This document shows positions 1-7,910 of a DNA stretch of 38,586 nt, piece after piece. The stretch is from an uncultured Alphaproteobacteria bacterium (GTDB lineage: Bacteria; Pseudomonadota; Alphaproteobacteria; Micropepsales; Micropepsaceae): contig CADECX010000026.1 of the NCBI GenBank assembly GCA_902825865.1, positions 1 to 38,586 on the forward strand. The letters are read 5' to 3'. Position numbers and translations under genes: made by a program. Within the stretch, counting starts at the first letter, position 1. Every line of letters begins with the position of its first letter. The notes beneath the pieces are model-generated. The model ran no database searches, had not been told where the DNA came from, and saw only the letters and a list, made by a program, of their open reading frames with translations.

Positions 1-356
1 CCGGGGGCGCGGGTCTGCCACAGAATGGCGATAAACATCGATTTGGCGCGCGGCAGGATGGCCAGCGACAGCGCCGCGAAACACAGTGACCACAAAGTGA
101 CGGCGCCCCAGGTCGGCATCCAATCCATATCCACCATGAAAGCCAGGGGCAGGAAAACATGCCCCACCAGGATGATGGTCGCCCAAGGCGCGGCATCGTC
201 GGCGCGGATCTGGCCGAAGCTTTCGCCGCAGGCGGAACAATTCTCCACCGGCTTCAGATAACTGCGCATCAGCTTGCCCTTGCCGCAGCAGGGGCAACGG
301 CTCAACAGGCCGCGCAGGACGGCGGTCTTCAGCTCGATTTCACTGTGCTCGCTCAT
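1..356 (-). CDS. DUF983 family zinc-ribbon membrane protein (3' end cut by window edge)
   Basis: Translating the minus strand from the ATG at 356 gives an open frame that runs off the left edge (118 codons visible). The N-terminus carries a zinc ribbon, RCPCCGKGKL followed about 18 residues later by CSACGESF, then the acidic stretch RADDAAPW and two hydrophobic helices (WATIILVGHVFLPLAFMV and WSLCFAALSLAIL). This order of zinc ribbon, Asp pair and two membrane segments is the DUF983 pattern, common in Alphaproteobacteria and often near cytochrome oxidase genes. The biochemical role of the family is not established. It is divergent from the dgoD gene. The family call rests on motif recognition; only the extreme C-terminus is missing. 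Confidence 0.8.
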   Translation of the reverse strand, partial: MSEHSEIELKTAVLRGLLSRCPCCGKGKLMRSYLKPVENCSACGESFGQIRADDAAPWATIILVGHVFLPLAFMVDMDWMPTWGAVTLWSLCFAALSLAILPRAKSMFIAILWQTRAP

Positions 357-460
357 GGGGAAAATATAGTGCGGCGCAACCCTTAAAGAAGTTGCGCGCC
401 TTGCCGCTGCGACAACTTGCGGCTCCGGCCAGACGCGTCAGCGGATGGCCATTATTAGGT

Positions 461-487
461 CTTTCGGCGCAGGGATTGCGCCGAAAG
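461..487. promoter_or_regulatory. 11-bp inverted repeat in the dgoD leader
   Basis: Arms CTTTCGGCGCA (461-471) and TGCGCCGAAAG (477-487) are perfect reverse complements around a 5-nt spacer. The repeat lies 56 nt upstream of the dgoD start and inside the divergent gap to the DUF983 gene. No T-tract follows on either strand, so it is more like an operator or leader hairpin than an intrinsic terminator. Which regulator would bind is unknown. Confidence 0.5.
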
Positions 488-543
488 TGAAAGATCGTCA
501 CTCTCTGTCACAAGGCGTGAAAAGCCAGGTAGGGGAAAGGTTT

Positions 544-1692
544 ATGAGGATCACCAAGCTCACCACCTTTGTGGTGCCGCCGCGCTGGCTGTTCCTCAAA
601 GTCGAGACCGATGCCGGCGTCACCGGCTGGGGCGAGCCGGTGGTGGAGGGGCGCGCCGAGACGGTGGCGGCCTGTGTCGCCGAACTCTCGGACTATCTGA
701 TCGGCAAGGACCCTTCCGCGATCGAGGATCATTGGACGGTTCTGTATCGCGGCGGCTTCTACCGCGGCGGCGCCATCCATATGAGCGCGCTGGCGGGAAT
801 CGACCAGGCGCTTTGGGACATCAAGGGCAAGGTTTTGAACCAGCCGGTGCATGCGCTGCTCGGCGGACCCGTGCGCCAGAAGATGCGGGTCTATAGCTGG
901 ATCGGCGGTGACCGGCCCCAGGATATCGTCAAAGGCGCCAAGGAGGTCGCGGCCAAGGGCTTCACCGCCATCAAGATGCTGGCGACCGAGGAACTCAGTT
1001 TTCTCGAAAGCCATGCCAAGCTGGATCAAGTCATCGCGCGGGTGGCGGCGCTGCGCGAGGCGATGGGACCGGATTTCGGCATTGCGGTGGATTTCCACGG
1101 CCGCCTGCACCGGCCCATGGCCAAGCAACTAGCCAAGGAACTCGATCCTTATCGTTTGATGTTCATCGAAGAACCGGTGCTGAGCGAGCATGTCGAGGCG
1201 TTGCGGGAAATCGCCAATCACACCGCCACGCCAATCGCCTTGGGCGAGCGGCTGTTCTCGCGCTGGGATTTCAAGACCATCCTCAGCGACGGATTGGCGG
1301 ATATTATCCAGCCCGATCCCAGCCATGCCGGCGGCATCACCGAAACCCGCAAGATCGCCGCCATGGCCGAAAGTTACGATGTGGGCCTGGCGCTGCATTG
1401 TCCGCTGGGGCCGATCGCGCTGGCGGCCTGCCTGCAGCTGGATGCGGTCTGCTACAATGCCGTGATCCAGGAACAAAGCCTGGGCATCCATTACAACACA
1501 TCCAGCGATCTGCTGGACTATATTGCCGACCCTTCCGTGTTCGCCTATGCCGATGGTTATGTGGCGATCCCGGGCGGGCCGGGTTTGGGCATTACAGTCA
1601 ATGAAGAAGCCGTCATGCGCGGCGCATCGGTGGGGCACCGCTGGCGCCCGCCGGTTTGGCGGCATCAGGACGGATCTTTCGCGGAATGGTGA
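544..1692 (+). CDS. dgoD: D-galactonate dehydratase (enolase superfamily)
   Basis: Enolase-superfamily enzyme that dehydrates D-galactonate to 2-dehydro-3-deoxy-D-galactonate in the cytoplasm (DeLey-Doudoroff pathway). From the ATG at 544 it is 382 residues. With this start the functional residues fall at the positions I recall for E. coli DgoD: metal ligands D183, E209 and E235, and catalytic H185 and H285 with partner D258. The C-terminal WRHQDGSFAEW also matches the family end. The start at 544 follows AGGGGAAAGG and the family-typical MRITKLTTF; an in-frame ATG at 445 would add 33 residues with no family resemblance. An MFS transporter follows 8 nt downstream, consistent with an uptake and catabolism pair. 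The other dgo genes (kinase, aldolase) are not in the window. Confidence 0.93.
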   Translation: MRITKLTTFVVPPRWLFLKVETDAGVTGWGEPVVEGRAETVAACVAELSDYLIGKDPSAIEDHWTVLYRGGFYRGGAIHMSALAGIDQALWDIKGKVLNQPVHALLGGPVRQKMRVYSWIGGDRPQDIVKGAKEVAAKGFTAIKMLATEELSFLESHAKLDQVIARVAALREAMGPDFGIAVDFHGRLHRPMAKQLAKELDPYRLMFIEEPVLSEHVEALREIANHTATPIALGERLFSRWDFKTILSDGLADIIQPDPSHAGGITETRKIAAMAESYDVGLALHCPLGPIALAACLQLDAVCYNAVIQEQSLGIHYNTSSDLLDYIADPSVFAYADGYVAIPGGPGLGITVNEEAVMRGASVGHRWRPPVWRHQDGSFAEW

Positions 1693-1700
1693 GATGACAA

Positions 1701-2984
1701 ATGACAAACGCTGATTCCCAGACACCCACCCGGCATCGCCGCATTGTGATGCTGATGATTTTTGTCTGCGTCGCCATCACGTTTCTGGACCGCAGCAACA
1801 TCTCCTTGGTTGCGCCGGTGATGGGCAAGGATCTCGGCATCGATCCCTGGCATATGGGTTTGATCCTGTCGGGCTTCAGCTGGTCCTATGCCTTGTTCCA
1901 GATTCCCAGCGGCTGGCTGGTTGACCACATCCGGCCGCGTTACTTTTATCCTGTCATCCTGATCTTGTGGTCCTTGGCGACAGTCTGCCTGGGCATTGTC
2001 GGCACATTCATCGGGCTTTTCCTGCTGCGCCTGCTGATCGGTGCGCTGGAAGCCCCGTCTTATCCGATCAACAACCAGGTGGTGACCAGCTGGTTTCCCG
2101 ACCGTGAACGCGCCGGCGCGATAGGTTTTTACACCTCCGCGCAATTCATCGGCCTGGCCTTCCTGCAACCGCTCTTGCTCATTCTGGAAACCACGCATGG
2201 CTGGCGGGCCGTTTTCTTCACCACCGGGTTTGGCGGTCTGGCCTGGGGCTTTGTCTGGTGGCTTTTCTATCGCAACCCACGTGAATCCCGCGCCAACAAG
2301 GCGGAGCTGGACTTGATCGAAAGCGGTGGCGGGTTGGTAGATCTGGGCTCGGGCAGCAAACAGAAGCGCCCTTTCAGCTGGAACGATCTGTTGACCGTCG
2401 TCCAGTATCGAAAGTTGTGGGGTGTCTATATCGGTCAGTTCGCGGTCACCACCTGCCAATGGTTCTTTTTGACCTGGTTTCCCACCTACCTGATCACCTA
2501 TCGGCATTTGAGCGTGCTCAAGACTCCCCTTTACGTCGCGCTGCCTTTTATAGCGGCTTTTGTCGGTGTGCAGTTGTCCGGCTACCTCTCCGACCGCATG
2601 CTGCGCAGCGGCCTGGGTCTGGGCTGGGCCCGCAAAACCCCCATTATTGTGGGACTGCTACTGTCAGCCACTATTCTCGGCGCCAACTATGTGGATTCGC
2701 CGGAACTGGTGATCGCCTTCATGTCGCTGGCTTTTTTCGGCAATGGCATGGCTTCGATCGGATGGTCGCTGATCTCGCACATCGCCCCGCGTCACCTGAT
2801 CGGGCTGACCGGCGGCACATTCAATTGCATATCGAACATATCGGGCATCTCAACCCCGCTGGTCTTCGGCTTCCTCGCTCAGCAGGGCTATATCGCGTTG
2901 GGTTTTGTCTATATCGCCGTCATCGCGGTGATGGGCGCGCTGTCCTATATCTTTGTCATCGGCAAAGTGGAGCGGGTTGAATAG
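1701..2984 (+). CDS. MFS transporter, anion:cation symporter family, DgoT-like
   Basis: A 427-residue protein with about 12 hydrophobic segments. The N-terminal stretch RRIVMLMIFVCVAITFLDRS is typical of the ACS branch of the major facilitator superfamily (hexuronate and galactonate:H+ symporters such as ExuT and DgoT). The motif between TM2 and TM3 (SGWLVDHIRPR) and the central loop with RNPRES also fit. It starts 8 nt after dgoD stops, so the two are almost certainly co-transcribed, making D-galactonate or a related sugar acid the likely substrate. The substrate is inferred from context, not from transporter residues. It ends 9 nt before the convergent gene at 2994. Confidence 0.85.
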   Translation: MTNADSQTPTRHRRIVMLMIFVCVAITFLDRSNISLVAPVMGKDLGIDPWHMGLILSGFSWSYALFQIPSGWLVDHIRPRYFYPVILILWSLATVCLGIVGTFIGLFLLRLLIGALEAPSYPINNQVVTSWFPDRERAGAIGFYTSAQFIGLAFLQPLLLILETTHGWRAVFFTTGFGGLAWGFVWWLFYRNPRESRANKAELDLIESGGGLVDLGSGSKQKRPFSWNDLLTVVQYRKLWGVYIGQFAVTTCQWFFLTWFPTYLITYRHLSVLKTPLYVALPFIAAFVGVQLSGYLSDRMLRSGLGLGWARKTPIIVGLLLSATILGANYVDSPELVIAFMSLAFFGNGMASIGWSLISHIAPRHLIGLTGGTFNCISNISGISTPLVFGFLAQQGYIALGFVYIAVIAVMGALSYIFVIGKVERVE

Positions 2985-2993
2985 CTGAAGTTA

Positions 2994-3554
2994 CTACCGG
3001 CCATAGCGCGGCGGCGGGCCATAGTCGCGCCATCCCGGCGGCGGCACCGCAACTTCGCGAACATAGGAATCGCTGGCTGATGCCTGAGGCCTTGTGTCCG
3101 CCCGGGCCAATAGCGGGGCGGGGCGCGGCTCGACGCAGATATTGCCGATGTTGATGGCCTGGGATTCGACAAAGCTCCTCAGGCTGCCTTGATGGGCAAA
3201 GACGGCGGCGTACCGGTCATGGGCGTTGGCGCAGAAAGCTTCGGAATGGCGCGCCTGCTCCAATGCCGAAAGATTGGCGGCCTTGGTTTTGAAACTGTCG
3301 TAACCGGCTTCGCCCCGCTTGCCGCGGATGAAATAGGCTTTCAGCACCGCATCCGATGACCGAAGTTCGCTCTTATAGGCCGTGACAAAACGATTATAGG
3401 AGTTGGCTTCACGGCATTGAAACGCCGCAACCATCAACTCCTGGTTCATCACCGCGGTTTTCAGGGCGGCGGCGTCAGCCGCCGTGACGCATTCCGCAAA
3501 GGCCGGATTGGCCAAGGCCAGGATCGCGATACTCGCGCAGGTGATTCTAAGCAT
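2994..3554 (-). CDS. Secreted protein of unknown function
   Basis: Starting at the ATG at 3554 gives 186 residues beginning with a clear Sec signal peptide, MLRITCASIAILALANPAFA, cleaved before ECVTAADAAAL. A longer frame to 3623 would place 23 unrelated residues ahead of it and lacks the strong ribosome site AGGGGG seen 9 nt upstream of 3554. The mature part is mostly alpha-helical, with three scattered Cys and a Pro/Gly-rich tail (PPPGWRDYGPPPRYGR). I recognise no catalytic motif or family. It follows the MORN-repeat gene by 13 nt on the same strand, suggesting a two-gene operon of periplasmic proteins. Confidence 0.7.
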   Translation of the reverse strand: MLRITCASIAILALANPAFAECVTAADAAALKTAVMNQELMVAAFQCREANSYNRFVTAYKSELRSSDAVLKAYFIRGKRGEAGYDSFKTKAANLSALEQARHSEAFCANAHDRYAAVFAHQGSLRSFVESQAINIGNICVEPRPAPLLARADTRPQASASDSYVREVAVPPPGWRDYGPPPRYGR

Positions 3555-3567
3555 GATGGTGTCCCCC

Positions 3568-4143
3568 TTAGTTTGCGGCAGCGAGATCGAGTTTCGCCAG
3601 CACGCCGTCGACAAAAATCCCATTCACCAGGCTGCCGTCGGCATGCCGGAATTCGCCATTGCCATTGGGCTTGTCGTCCTTCCAATCGCCCACGTAACGC
3701 TCGCCATTGGCGCGCAGAAGCACGCCGAACCCATTCAACTTGCCGTCCGTCCATTGACCGTCAAAACGGTCGCGTGTCCCGGTGGTCAGAATGCCCCAGC
3801 CCTGGTAGCGGCCGGCCACGGCTTCGCCGTCATAGCTCCAGCCCTGGCCCCAGCGGCTGATGACATGGCCGTCCGGAACGATGCCGCGAACGAAATTGGC
3901 GGTGATGCTTTGGGATTGGCCGTCACGGGAAAAGATCGCGGTGCCCAGGCCTTCGGCGTAACCATCGGAGCAGGAACCGGTCCAGCTCACCGTGTCGCCG
4001 GGACGGGCATCGGCGCTGAACAGTGCGCAAGCCCCATCCTTCAGCCACTGGCCTTGCTCTTGATTTTGCTCTTGGGCTGACGCACGCAACACGCCGCAGT
4101 TCAGCAATGCGGCGGCCAATACGGCTCTCACGATCCTCGACAT
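3568..4143 (-). CDS. Secreted MORN-repeat protein
   Basis: A 191-residue protein with an N-terminal signal peptide (MSRIVRAVLAAALLNCGVLR, ending ASA before QEQ). The C-terminal half holds MORN-type repeats of the form Y/F-x-G-x-W/Y-x-x-G-x-x-x-G-x-G: YDGEAVAGRYQGWG, FDGQWTDGKLNGFG and YVGDWKDDKPNGNG. MORN repeats form beta-hairpin arrays implicated in membrane or protein binding. No enzymatic domain is visible. It is the upstream member of a pair with the secreted protein at 2994. An alternative reading is a generic repeat scaffold with no specific role. Confidence 0.78.
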   Translation of the reverse strand: MSRIVRAVLAAALLNCGVLRASAQEQNQEQGQWLKDGACALFSADARPGDTVSWTGSCSDGYAEGLGTAIFSRDGQSQSITANFVRGIVPDGHVISRWGQGWSYDGEAVAGRYQGWGILTTGTRDRFDGQWTDGKLNGFGVLLRANGERYVGDWKDDKPNGNGEFRHADGSLVNGIFVDGVLAKLDLAAAN

Positions 4144-4331
4144 GCCGTTTCTCGCTGTGGAGAGCCAGCCCCATTGCTGCGCTCATGCGATTAGGCTGGG
4201 GCAAGCCGGGACCTGTTTCCAGCGCGCGGCGCGAAAGCGGCAAACGAGTTCTTTACAATGGCGGCACAAAGCGGTGCATGCCGGAAAAGCGAGGTTTTAT
4301 TGGTGCTTTTTGGAACTTTTGTTCATCTTGG

Positions 4332-4349
4332 CGTTCATCTAGATGAACG
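4332..4349. promoter_or_regulatory. 18-bp perfect palindrome upstream of the MORN gene
   Basis: CGTTCATCTAGATGAACG is a perfect 18-bp palindrome. A further half-site GTTCATCT lies immediately upstream at 4321-4328. It sits in the 226-nt gap between the MORN gene (start 4143, minus strand) and the terminator of the UxuA-like gene, so an operator is plausible. There is no T-tract. Confidence 0.4.
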
Positions 4350-4357
4350 GCGTGCCG

Positions 4358-4396
4358 CCAAAAAAACACAAAGCGCCGCCCCTCGGGCGGCGCTTT
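4358..4396 (-). terminator. Rho-independent terminator of the UxuA-like gene
   Basis: Arms AAAGCGCCGCCC (4370-4381) and GGGCGGCGCTTT (4385-4396) form a 12-bp GC-rich hairpin with a 3-nt loop. On the minus strand the stem is followed by TTTGTGTTTTTTT. It lies 22 nt past the stop of the minus-strand gene ending at 4419, a textbook intrinsic terminator geometry. Confidence 0.88.
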
Positions 4397-4418
4397 GCTG
4401 ATGCGCGTAAAAGTTGTT

Positions 4419-5552
4419 TCAGGTGAGGTGCCGTTCGGCCTCGATCAATCCGCGGATATAACCGAATATGAAGGGGAAGTTTTCGCGGGCAGCCTCGGGC
4501 TGGCCCGGCACCGCGGGCGCGTGATCGGGCATCAGCAAATCTTCATAACCGACTTCGCGATAGACCTTGACCGCCTTGACGAAATCGATATCGCCCACAT
4601 CGGGCCACATCTCGGCGACGAAATTGTCGCGGCCGCCCGTGATATTGCGGAAATGGACATTGAAGATCTTCTTGCGGCTGCCGAAGTAGCGGATGACGTC
4701 GAAAATCTCTTCCTTGGGATTGACCAGATTTTCCGACACGGTGCCCTGGCAGAAATTGAAGCCGTGATAGGGGCTTTCATACATGGTGATGAACTTCTTC
4801 ATCCCATCGATGGTGCCCAGCACATTGGTGATGCCCTGATAGCCTTCCGGCGGCGTGCCCGGGTCCTGGGGATGGCAGGCGATGCGGACCTTGTTCTCAT
4901 TGGCCACCGGCACCACGCGCTTGAGAAAATAGTCGATGCGCTCCCAGAAGGCATCGGCATTGACGATACCGGCCTTGGTCAGCGGCGGGTTCTTGGCCAG
5001 GGCTTCCTTGGCGTTCCACTTTTCATAAACACTGTCGCCGCGGCCCGGAACATGCTCGCTTCGCACCACGCCCAGCAGCGACATATTGTATTTGATGGTC
5101 CTGATGCCGGTGGCGGCGCAAGTGCGGATATGGTTCTGGAAGGATTCGATATCGCGGTCCCGCTGCGGGCTTTGCCCCAGCATGATGGCGGGATTTTTTT
5201 CCCGGTCGATATGGGAGGAGGTGAGCAGCACGCTGTCCACCATGTCGACCTTGAGTTTCCACTTGGCCGCCAGATCCAGCATTTTGCGCATTTCTTCCGG
5301 CGTCGGATAAAGCCGCGTGGGATCGGTGACCACCGGGCTGGTGCAGATGCCGTCAACGCCATAGCGCGCCACCCAGGCGGCGCTTCTGTCGGTCAGGGTG
5401 CCGAATTGGTGACCCAGCCTCACTTTCAGCGGCGGCAGCTTGCCGCCCGTCCGGGGCTGGGCATCGGCCACTTCTGTCGTACCCGCGATACTGCCCGCGG
5501 CGGCTGCGGCGGCACTAGCGCCCGTGACGGAAAAGAATTTGCGGCGGTCCAT
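4419..5552 (-). CDS. Tat-exported UxuA (mannonate dehydratase)-like TIM-barrel protein
   Basis: 377 residues. The N-terminus MDRRKFFSVTGASAAAAAAG is a twin-arginine signal, so a folded, probably metal-loaded protein is exported to the periplasm. The body resembles mannonate dehydratase (UxuA): ACHPQDPG around H227, NFCQGT with C268, NVHFRNI with H300 and MPDHAP with D343. That His-Cys-His-Asp set and its spacing match the Mn-ligand pattern known for UxuA. Cytoplasmic UxuA enzymes lack a Tat leader, so the substrate may differ from D-mannonate, and an epimerase or isomerase role in the xylose-isomerase-like fold is an alternative. The start is supported by AGGGAGA upstream. It sits 34 nt downstream of the ModA-like gene on the same strand and ends at a strong terminator. 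Confidence 0.75.
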   Translation of the reverse strand: MDRRKFFSVTGASAAAAAAGSIAGTTEVADAQPRTGGKLPPLKVRLGHQFGTLTDRSAAWVARYGVDGICTSPVVTDPTRLYPTPEEMRKMLDLAAKWKLKVDMVDSVLLTSSHIDREKNPAIMLGQSPQRDRDIESFQNHIRTCAATGIRTIKYNMSLLGVVRSEHVPGRGDSVYEKWNAKEALAKNPPLTKAGIVNADAFWERIDYFLKRVVPVANENKVRIACHPQDPGTPPEGYQGITNVLGTIDGMKKFITMYESPYHGFNFCQGTVSENLVNPKEEIFDVIRYFGSRKKIFNVHFRNITGGRDNFVAEMWPDVGDIDFVKAVKVYREVGYEDLLMPDHAPAVPGQPEAARENFPFIFGYIRGLIEAERHLT

Positions 5553-5586
5553 GATCGTCTCCCTGTTTGTCTCGTTCAGAAATTTT

Positions 5587-6339
5587 CTATTTTGAAACCG
5601 GTTTCAACCCGGCCTGGATATTGGCGTCGCGGCCCTTGGGTCCACGAAGGTCGTTGAGCAAAAGCGCCGCGTCCATTGCATTTTCGGCATTGGTTGCGAC
5701 GGCGGCGGTATAGATGGTGGTCATCTGGATATCGTCCGGCAGCGGCCAGACCGTGACACCTTTGTTGGGCAGCATTTCGCTGATCAAGGTAACACCATAC
5801 TGCGCCTCGCCCGTGGCCACGGCCTGGGCGACGCCGGTGCCATTGGGCCTGAGCACCGCCTTGGCCCGTACCTGCGGACCGACACCCAATTTGTCGGCTT
5901 GGCTCAGGAAGAAGACGCCGGTAATGCCGCCCGAGGCCGGGTCGACATAGGCGATGCTTTTCGCCGCCAGCAGGAGCGCCTTCACCTGATTGCCGTCGGC
6001 CAGAGCGGGTTTGGCGGACCCGGCTTTGGCGGAGATTCCCGCAACCATTTGCGCCAGATCGGCATGTTGCGCCGACACCTTGTTTTCCCGGGTCAATATG
6101 TCCAGGACCGCGGTGGTGCCGATCACCAGATCGAATCTCTCGCCGGCCTGGATCCGCTTTTGCACGCCGCCGGCGGTATCGCTGACCACTGTGACATTGT
6201 TGCCCGTGCGTGCGCCGAATTCCGCCGCCAAGGCGCGCACCGGCATGGACATGCCCGCACCGGTAAGGATTTTCAGGTCTTTGGCATGGGCGGAAGACAG
6301 GGTGGCCAGCAGGAAAAGCGGAACGAAAAAGCGATACAT
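5587..6339 (-). CDS. ModA-like periplasmic substrate-binding protein (orphan)
   Basis: A 250-residue protein with a Sec signal peptide (MYRFFVPLFLLATLSSAHA before KDLKI). The mature protein has the type-2 periplasmic binding fold of molybdate/tungstate-binding ModA: KILTGAGMSMPVRALAAEF, then VSDTAGGVQKRIQAGERFDL, then IAYVDPASGGITGVFF. The usual family start is A-A-S/A-S-L; here GAGMSM replaces it, so oxyanion specificity is doubtful. No ModB permease or ModC ATPase gene is present. It lies 34 nt upstream of the Tat-exported UxuA-like gene on the same strand. It may bind an organic acid or serve as a sensor; the ligand cannot be read from sequence. Confidence 0.72.
   Translation of the reverse strand: MYRFFVPLFLLATLSSAHAKDLKILTGAGMSMPVRALAAEFGARTGNNVTVVSDTAGGVQKRIQAGERFDLVIGTTAVLDILTRENKVSAQHADLAQMVAGISAKAGSAKPALADGNQVKALLLAAKSIAYVDPASGGITGVFFLSQADKLGVGPQVRAKAVLRPNGTGVAQAVATGEAQYGVTLISEMLPNKGVTVWPLPDDIQMTTIYTAAVATNAENAMDAALLLNDLRGPKGRDANIQAGLKPVSK
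5592..5607. promoter_or_regulatory. LacI/GalR-type operator-like palindrome TTGAAACCGGTTTCAA
   Basis: A 16-bp perfect palindrome with a central CG step, matching the general form of LacI/GalR-family operators. It overlaps the last codons (KPVSK) of the ModA-like gene and lies 39 nt upstream of the UxuA-like start codon. Part of the sequence is constrained by coding, so chance is possible. No LacI-family regulator is encoded in the window. Confidence 0.45.
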
Positions 6340-6449
6340 GCGCGGCCCTTCACCACCCTGAGCCTGGTCTGGTGCTTTATGTCTTGTTGCACAGGGACGG
6401 CCAGCGTTTTATCAGGGATTAAACAGCCCGCAAAGCAAGGGGAGACCAC

Positions 6450-6956
6450 ATGCGGAAAAGCTTTCTCGCAGGCGCAGCAATAGCGGCGGTCCTGCTGGTT
6501 TCAGGTCCGGCAGGCGCGGCGGAATACACCACCATCCTGCTGGACAAGATCGTGGATCGCACGCCCGACCAGACCTGGGCCAAGATCGGTCCTTATTGCG
6601 CCATCGCCACCTGGCTGAAGGTCACCTGTGTCGTCACCTCGGGCAACCAGCTCAGCGTCGGCACCAATCGCCGCCTCAATGGCAAGACCGACGAGATCAT
6701 CGTGGCGCAGACGCCTTACTCCTACACCTATGGCCAGCAGCCCTCGGACATCCAGCCGGGCTCGCCGATCTATTATCACGGCACCCTGGCGGTGGAGCCG
6801 CTGGACCGCGGCCGCAAGACCAAGATCGTCTACACCTTGCTCTATGATCAGGCGCCGCTGGGCACCGATCAGGCCAAGGCGGAAAACCGGGCAGCGCGCA
6901 CCAAGCGGTTCACCGAAGCGCTGGAAAATATGAAAGTGATGGCGGAATCTCCCTGA
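6450..6956 (+). CDS. Secreted SRPBCC-fold (START-like) protein
   Basis: 168 residues with a signal peptide (MRKSFLAGAAIAAVLLVSGP, then AGAAEYTT). The mature region resembles the SRPBCC / polyketide-cyclase-like fold: an opening strand and helix (VDRTPDQTWAKIG), a central run of beta strands (NRRLNGKTDEIIVAQTPYSYTY, with residues such as YYHGTLAVEPL), and a long C-terminal helix. Such domains bind hydrophobic ligands, but no ligand can be deduced. It has a strong SD (AGGGGAGA). Its stop overlaps the start of the dehydrogenase gene in TGATG, so the two are translationally coupled. Confidence 0.68.
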   Translation: MRKSFLAGAAIAAVLLVSGPAGAAEYTTILLDKIVDRTPDQTWAKIGPYCAIATWLKVTCVVTSGNQLSVGTNRRLNGKTDEIIVAQTPYSYTYGQQPSDIQPGSPIYYHGTLAVEPLDRGRKTKIVYTLLYDQAPLGTDQAKAENRAARTKRFTEALENMKVMAESP

Positions 6957-7873
6957 TGATCGATATTTTGCAATTGGTGCCTTTGCGCCCCGAAGTTCAA
7001 AAAGAATTGGCGGCGCGTTACCGTCTTCATGGCAAAGCCGATTTCGACAAGGTCGCCGGCATTGTGCGCGGCTGTGTCACCAACGGTCATTCCGGCCCGC
7101 CGCCGGAGATGATCGATCGCATGCCCAAGCTGGAGATCATTTCTTCGGCCAGTGTCGGCTATGACGGCATTCCGGTGGAATATGCGCGCTCCAAGGGCAT
7201 TCCGGTCACCAACACGCCGGATGTGCTGAATGACGATGTCGCGGACCTGGCGATCGCGCTGATGATCATGACGGCGCGCAATCTGGTGACGACCGACCGC
7301 TATGTGCGCAGCGGCCGCTGGCCGAAGGAAGGCGAGTATCCGCTGGCGCAAAAGGCCAGCGGCAAGCGGGTCGGCATTCTGGGCATGGGCCGCATCGGCA
7401 AGGAAATCGCCAAGCGCGCCACTGCGATGAACAACACGGTCGCTTATCACAGCCGCAAGCCCGTGGCGGATGTGTCCTACAAGCATTATCCGGATCTGGT
7501 GGAACTGGCCAAGAACAGCGATTTTCTGATCGTGATCATTCCTTCGACGCCCCAGACCCAGAAGATCGTCAACAAGGCGGTGGTCGAAGCGCTGGGTCCG
7601 ACCGGCATCCTGGTGAATGTGGCGCGCGGCGCGGTGGTGGATGAAGACGCGCTGGTGGAAGCGCTCAAATCCGGCAAGCTGGGCGGCGCGGGGCTGGATG
7701 TGTTCATCAATGAGCCGCAAGTGCCGGAAGTCTTGTTCGGCATGGACAATGTGGTGTTGCAGCCGCATGTCGGCAGCGGCACCCATGAAACGCGGCGTGC
7801 GATGAGCCAGCTGGTGCTGGACAATCTGGACGCGAAGTTTGCGGGCAAACCGCTGCTGACTGAGATTAAATAA
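6956..7873 (+). CDS. D-2-hydroxyacid dehydrogenase (glyoxylate/hydroxypyruvate reductase-like)
   Basis: 305 residues with the standard two-domain layout. The Rossmann motif GILGMGRIGKEIA starts at G140. The catalytic triad is R224 (NVARGAVVDE), E253 (DVFINEP) and H271 (LQPHVGSGT). After the second Rossmann strand the sequence is YHSRKP; a Ser-Arg-Lys here usually favours NADPH over NADH, as in GhrB or plant HPR2 types. Likely reactions are reduction of glyoxylate, hydroxypyruvate or 2-ketogluconate in the cytoplasm. The exact substrate is not resolved. It overlaps the preceding SRPBCC gene (TGATG), although one product is exported and the other cytoplasmic. Confidence 0.87.
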   Translation: MIDILQLVPLRPEVQKELAARYRLHGKADFDKVAGIVRGCVTNGHSGPPPEMIDRMPKLEIISSASVGYDGIPVEYARSKGIPVTNTPDVLNDDVADLAIALMIMTARNLVTTDRYVRSGRWPKEGEYPLAQKASGKRVGILGMGRIGKEIAKRATAMNNTVAYHSRKPVADVSYKHYPDLVELAKNSDFLIVIIPSTPQTQKIVNKAVVEALGPTGILVNVARGAVVDEDALVEALKSGKLGGAGLDVFINEPQVPEVLFGMDNVVLQPHVGSGTHETRRAMSQLVLDNLDAKFAGKPLLTEIK

Positions 7874-7877
7874 TTCT

Positions 7878-7903
7878 CTCCATGGCCGGGGCCGCCCATG
7901 GAG
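7878..7903. terminator. Hairpin between convergent genes, possible bidirectional terminator
   Basis: Arms CTCCATGG (7878-7885) and CCATGGAG (7896-7903) with a 10-nt GC-rich loop sit in the 37-nt gap between the convergent dehydrogenase and ZIP genes. There is no T-tract on either side, so a factor-dependent end is equally possible. Confidence 0.4.
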
Positions 7904-7910
7904 GACAGAG

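Noticed and set aside
5587..6339. Genuine molybdate transporter ModA
   Set aside because: The N-terminal anion-binding motif deviates and no modB or modC lies nearby, so only a ModA-like binding protein is claimed.
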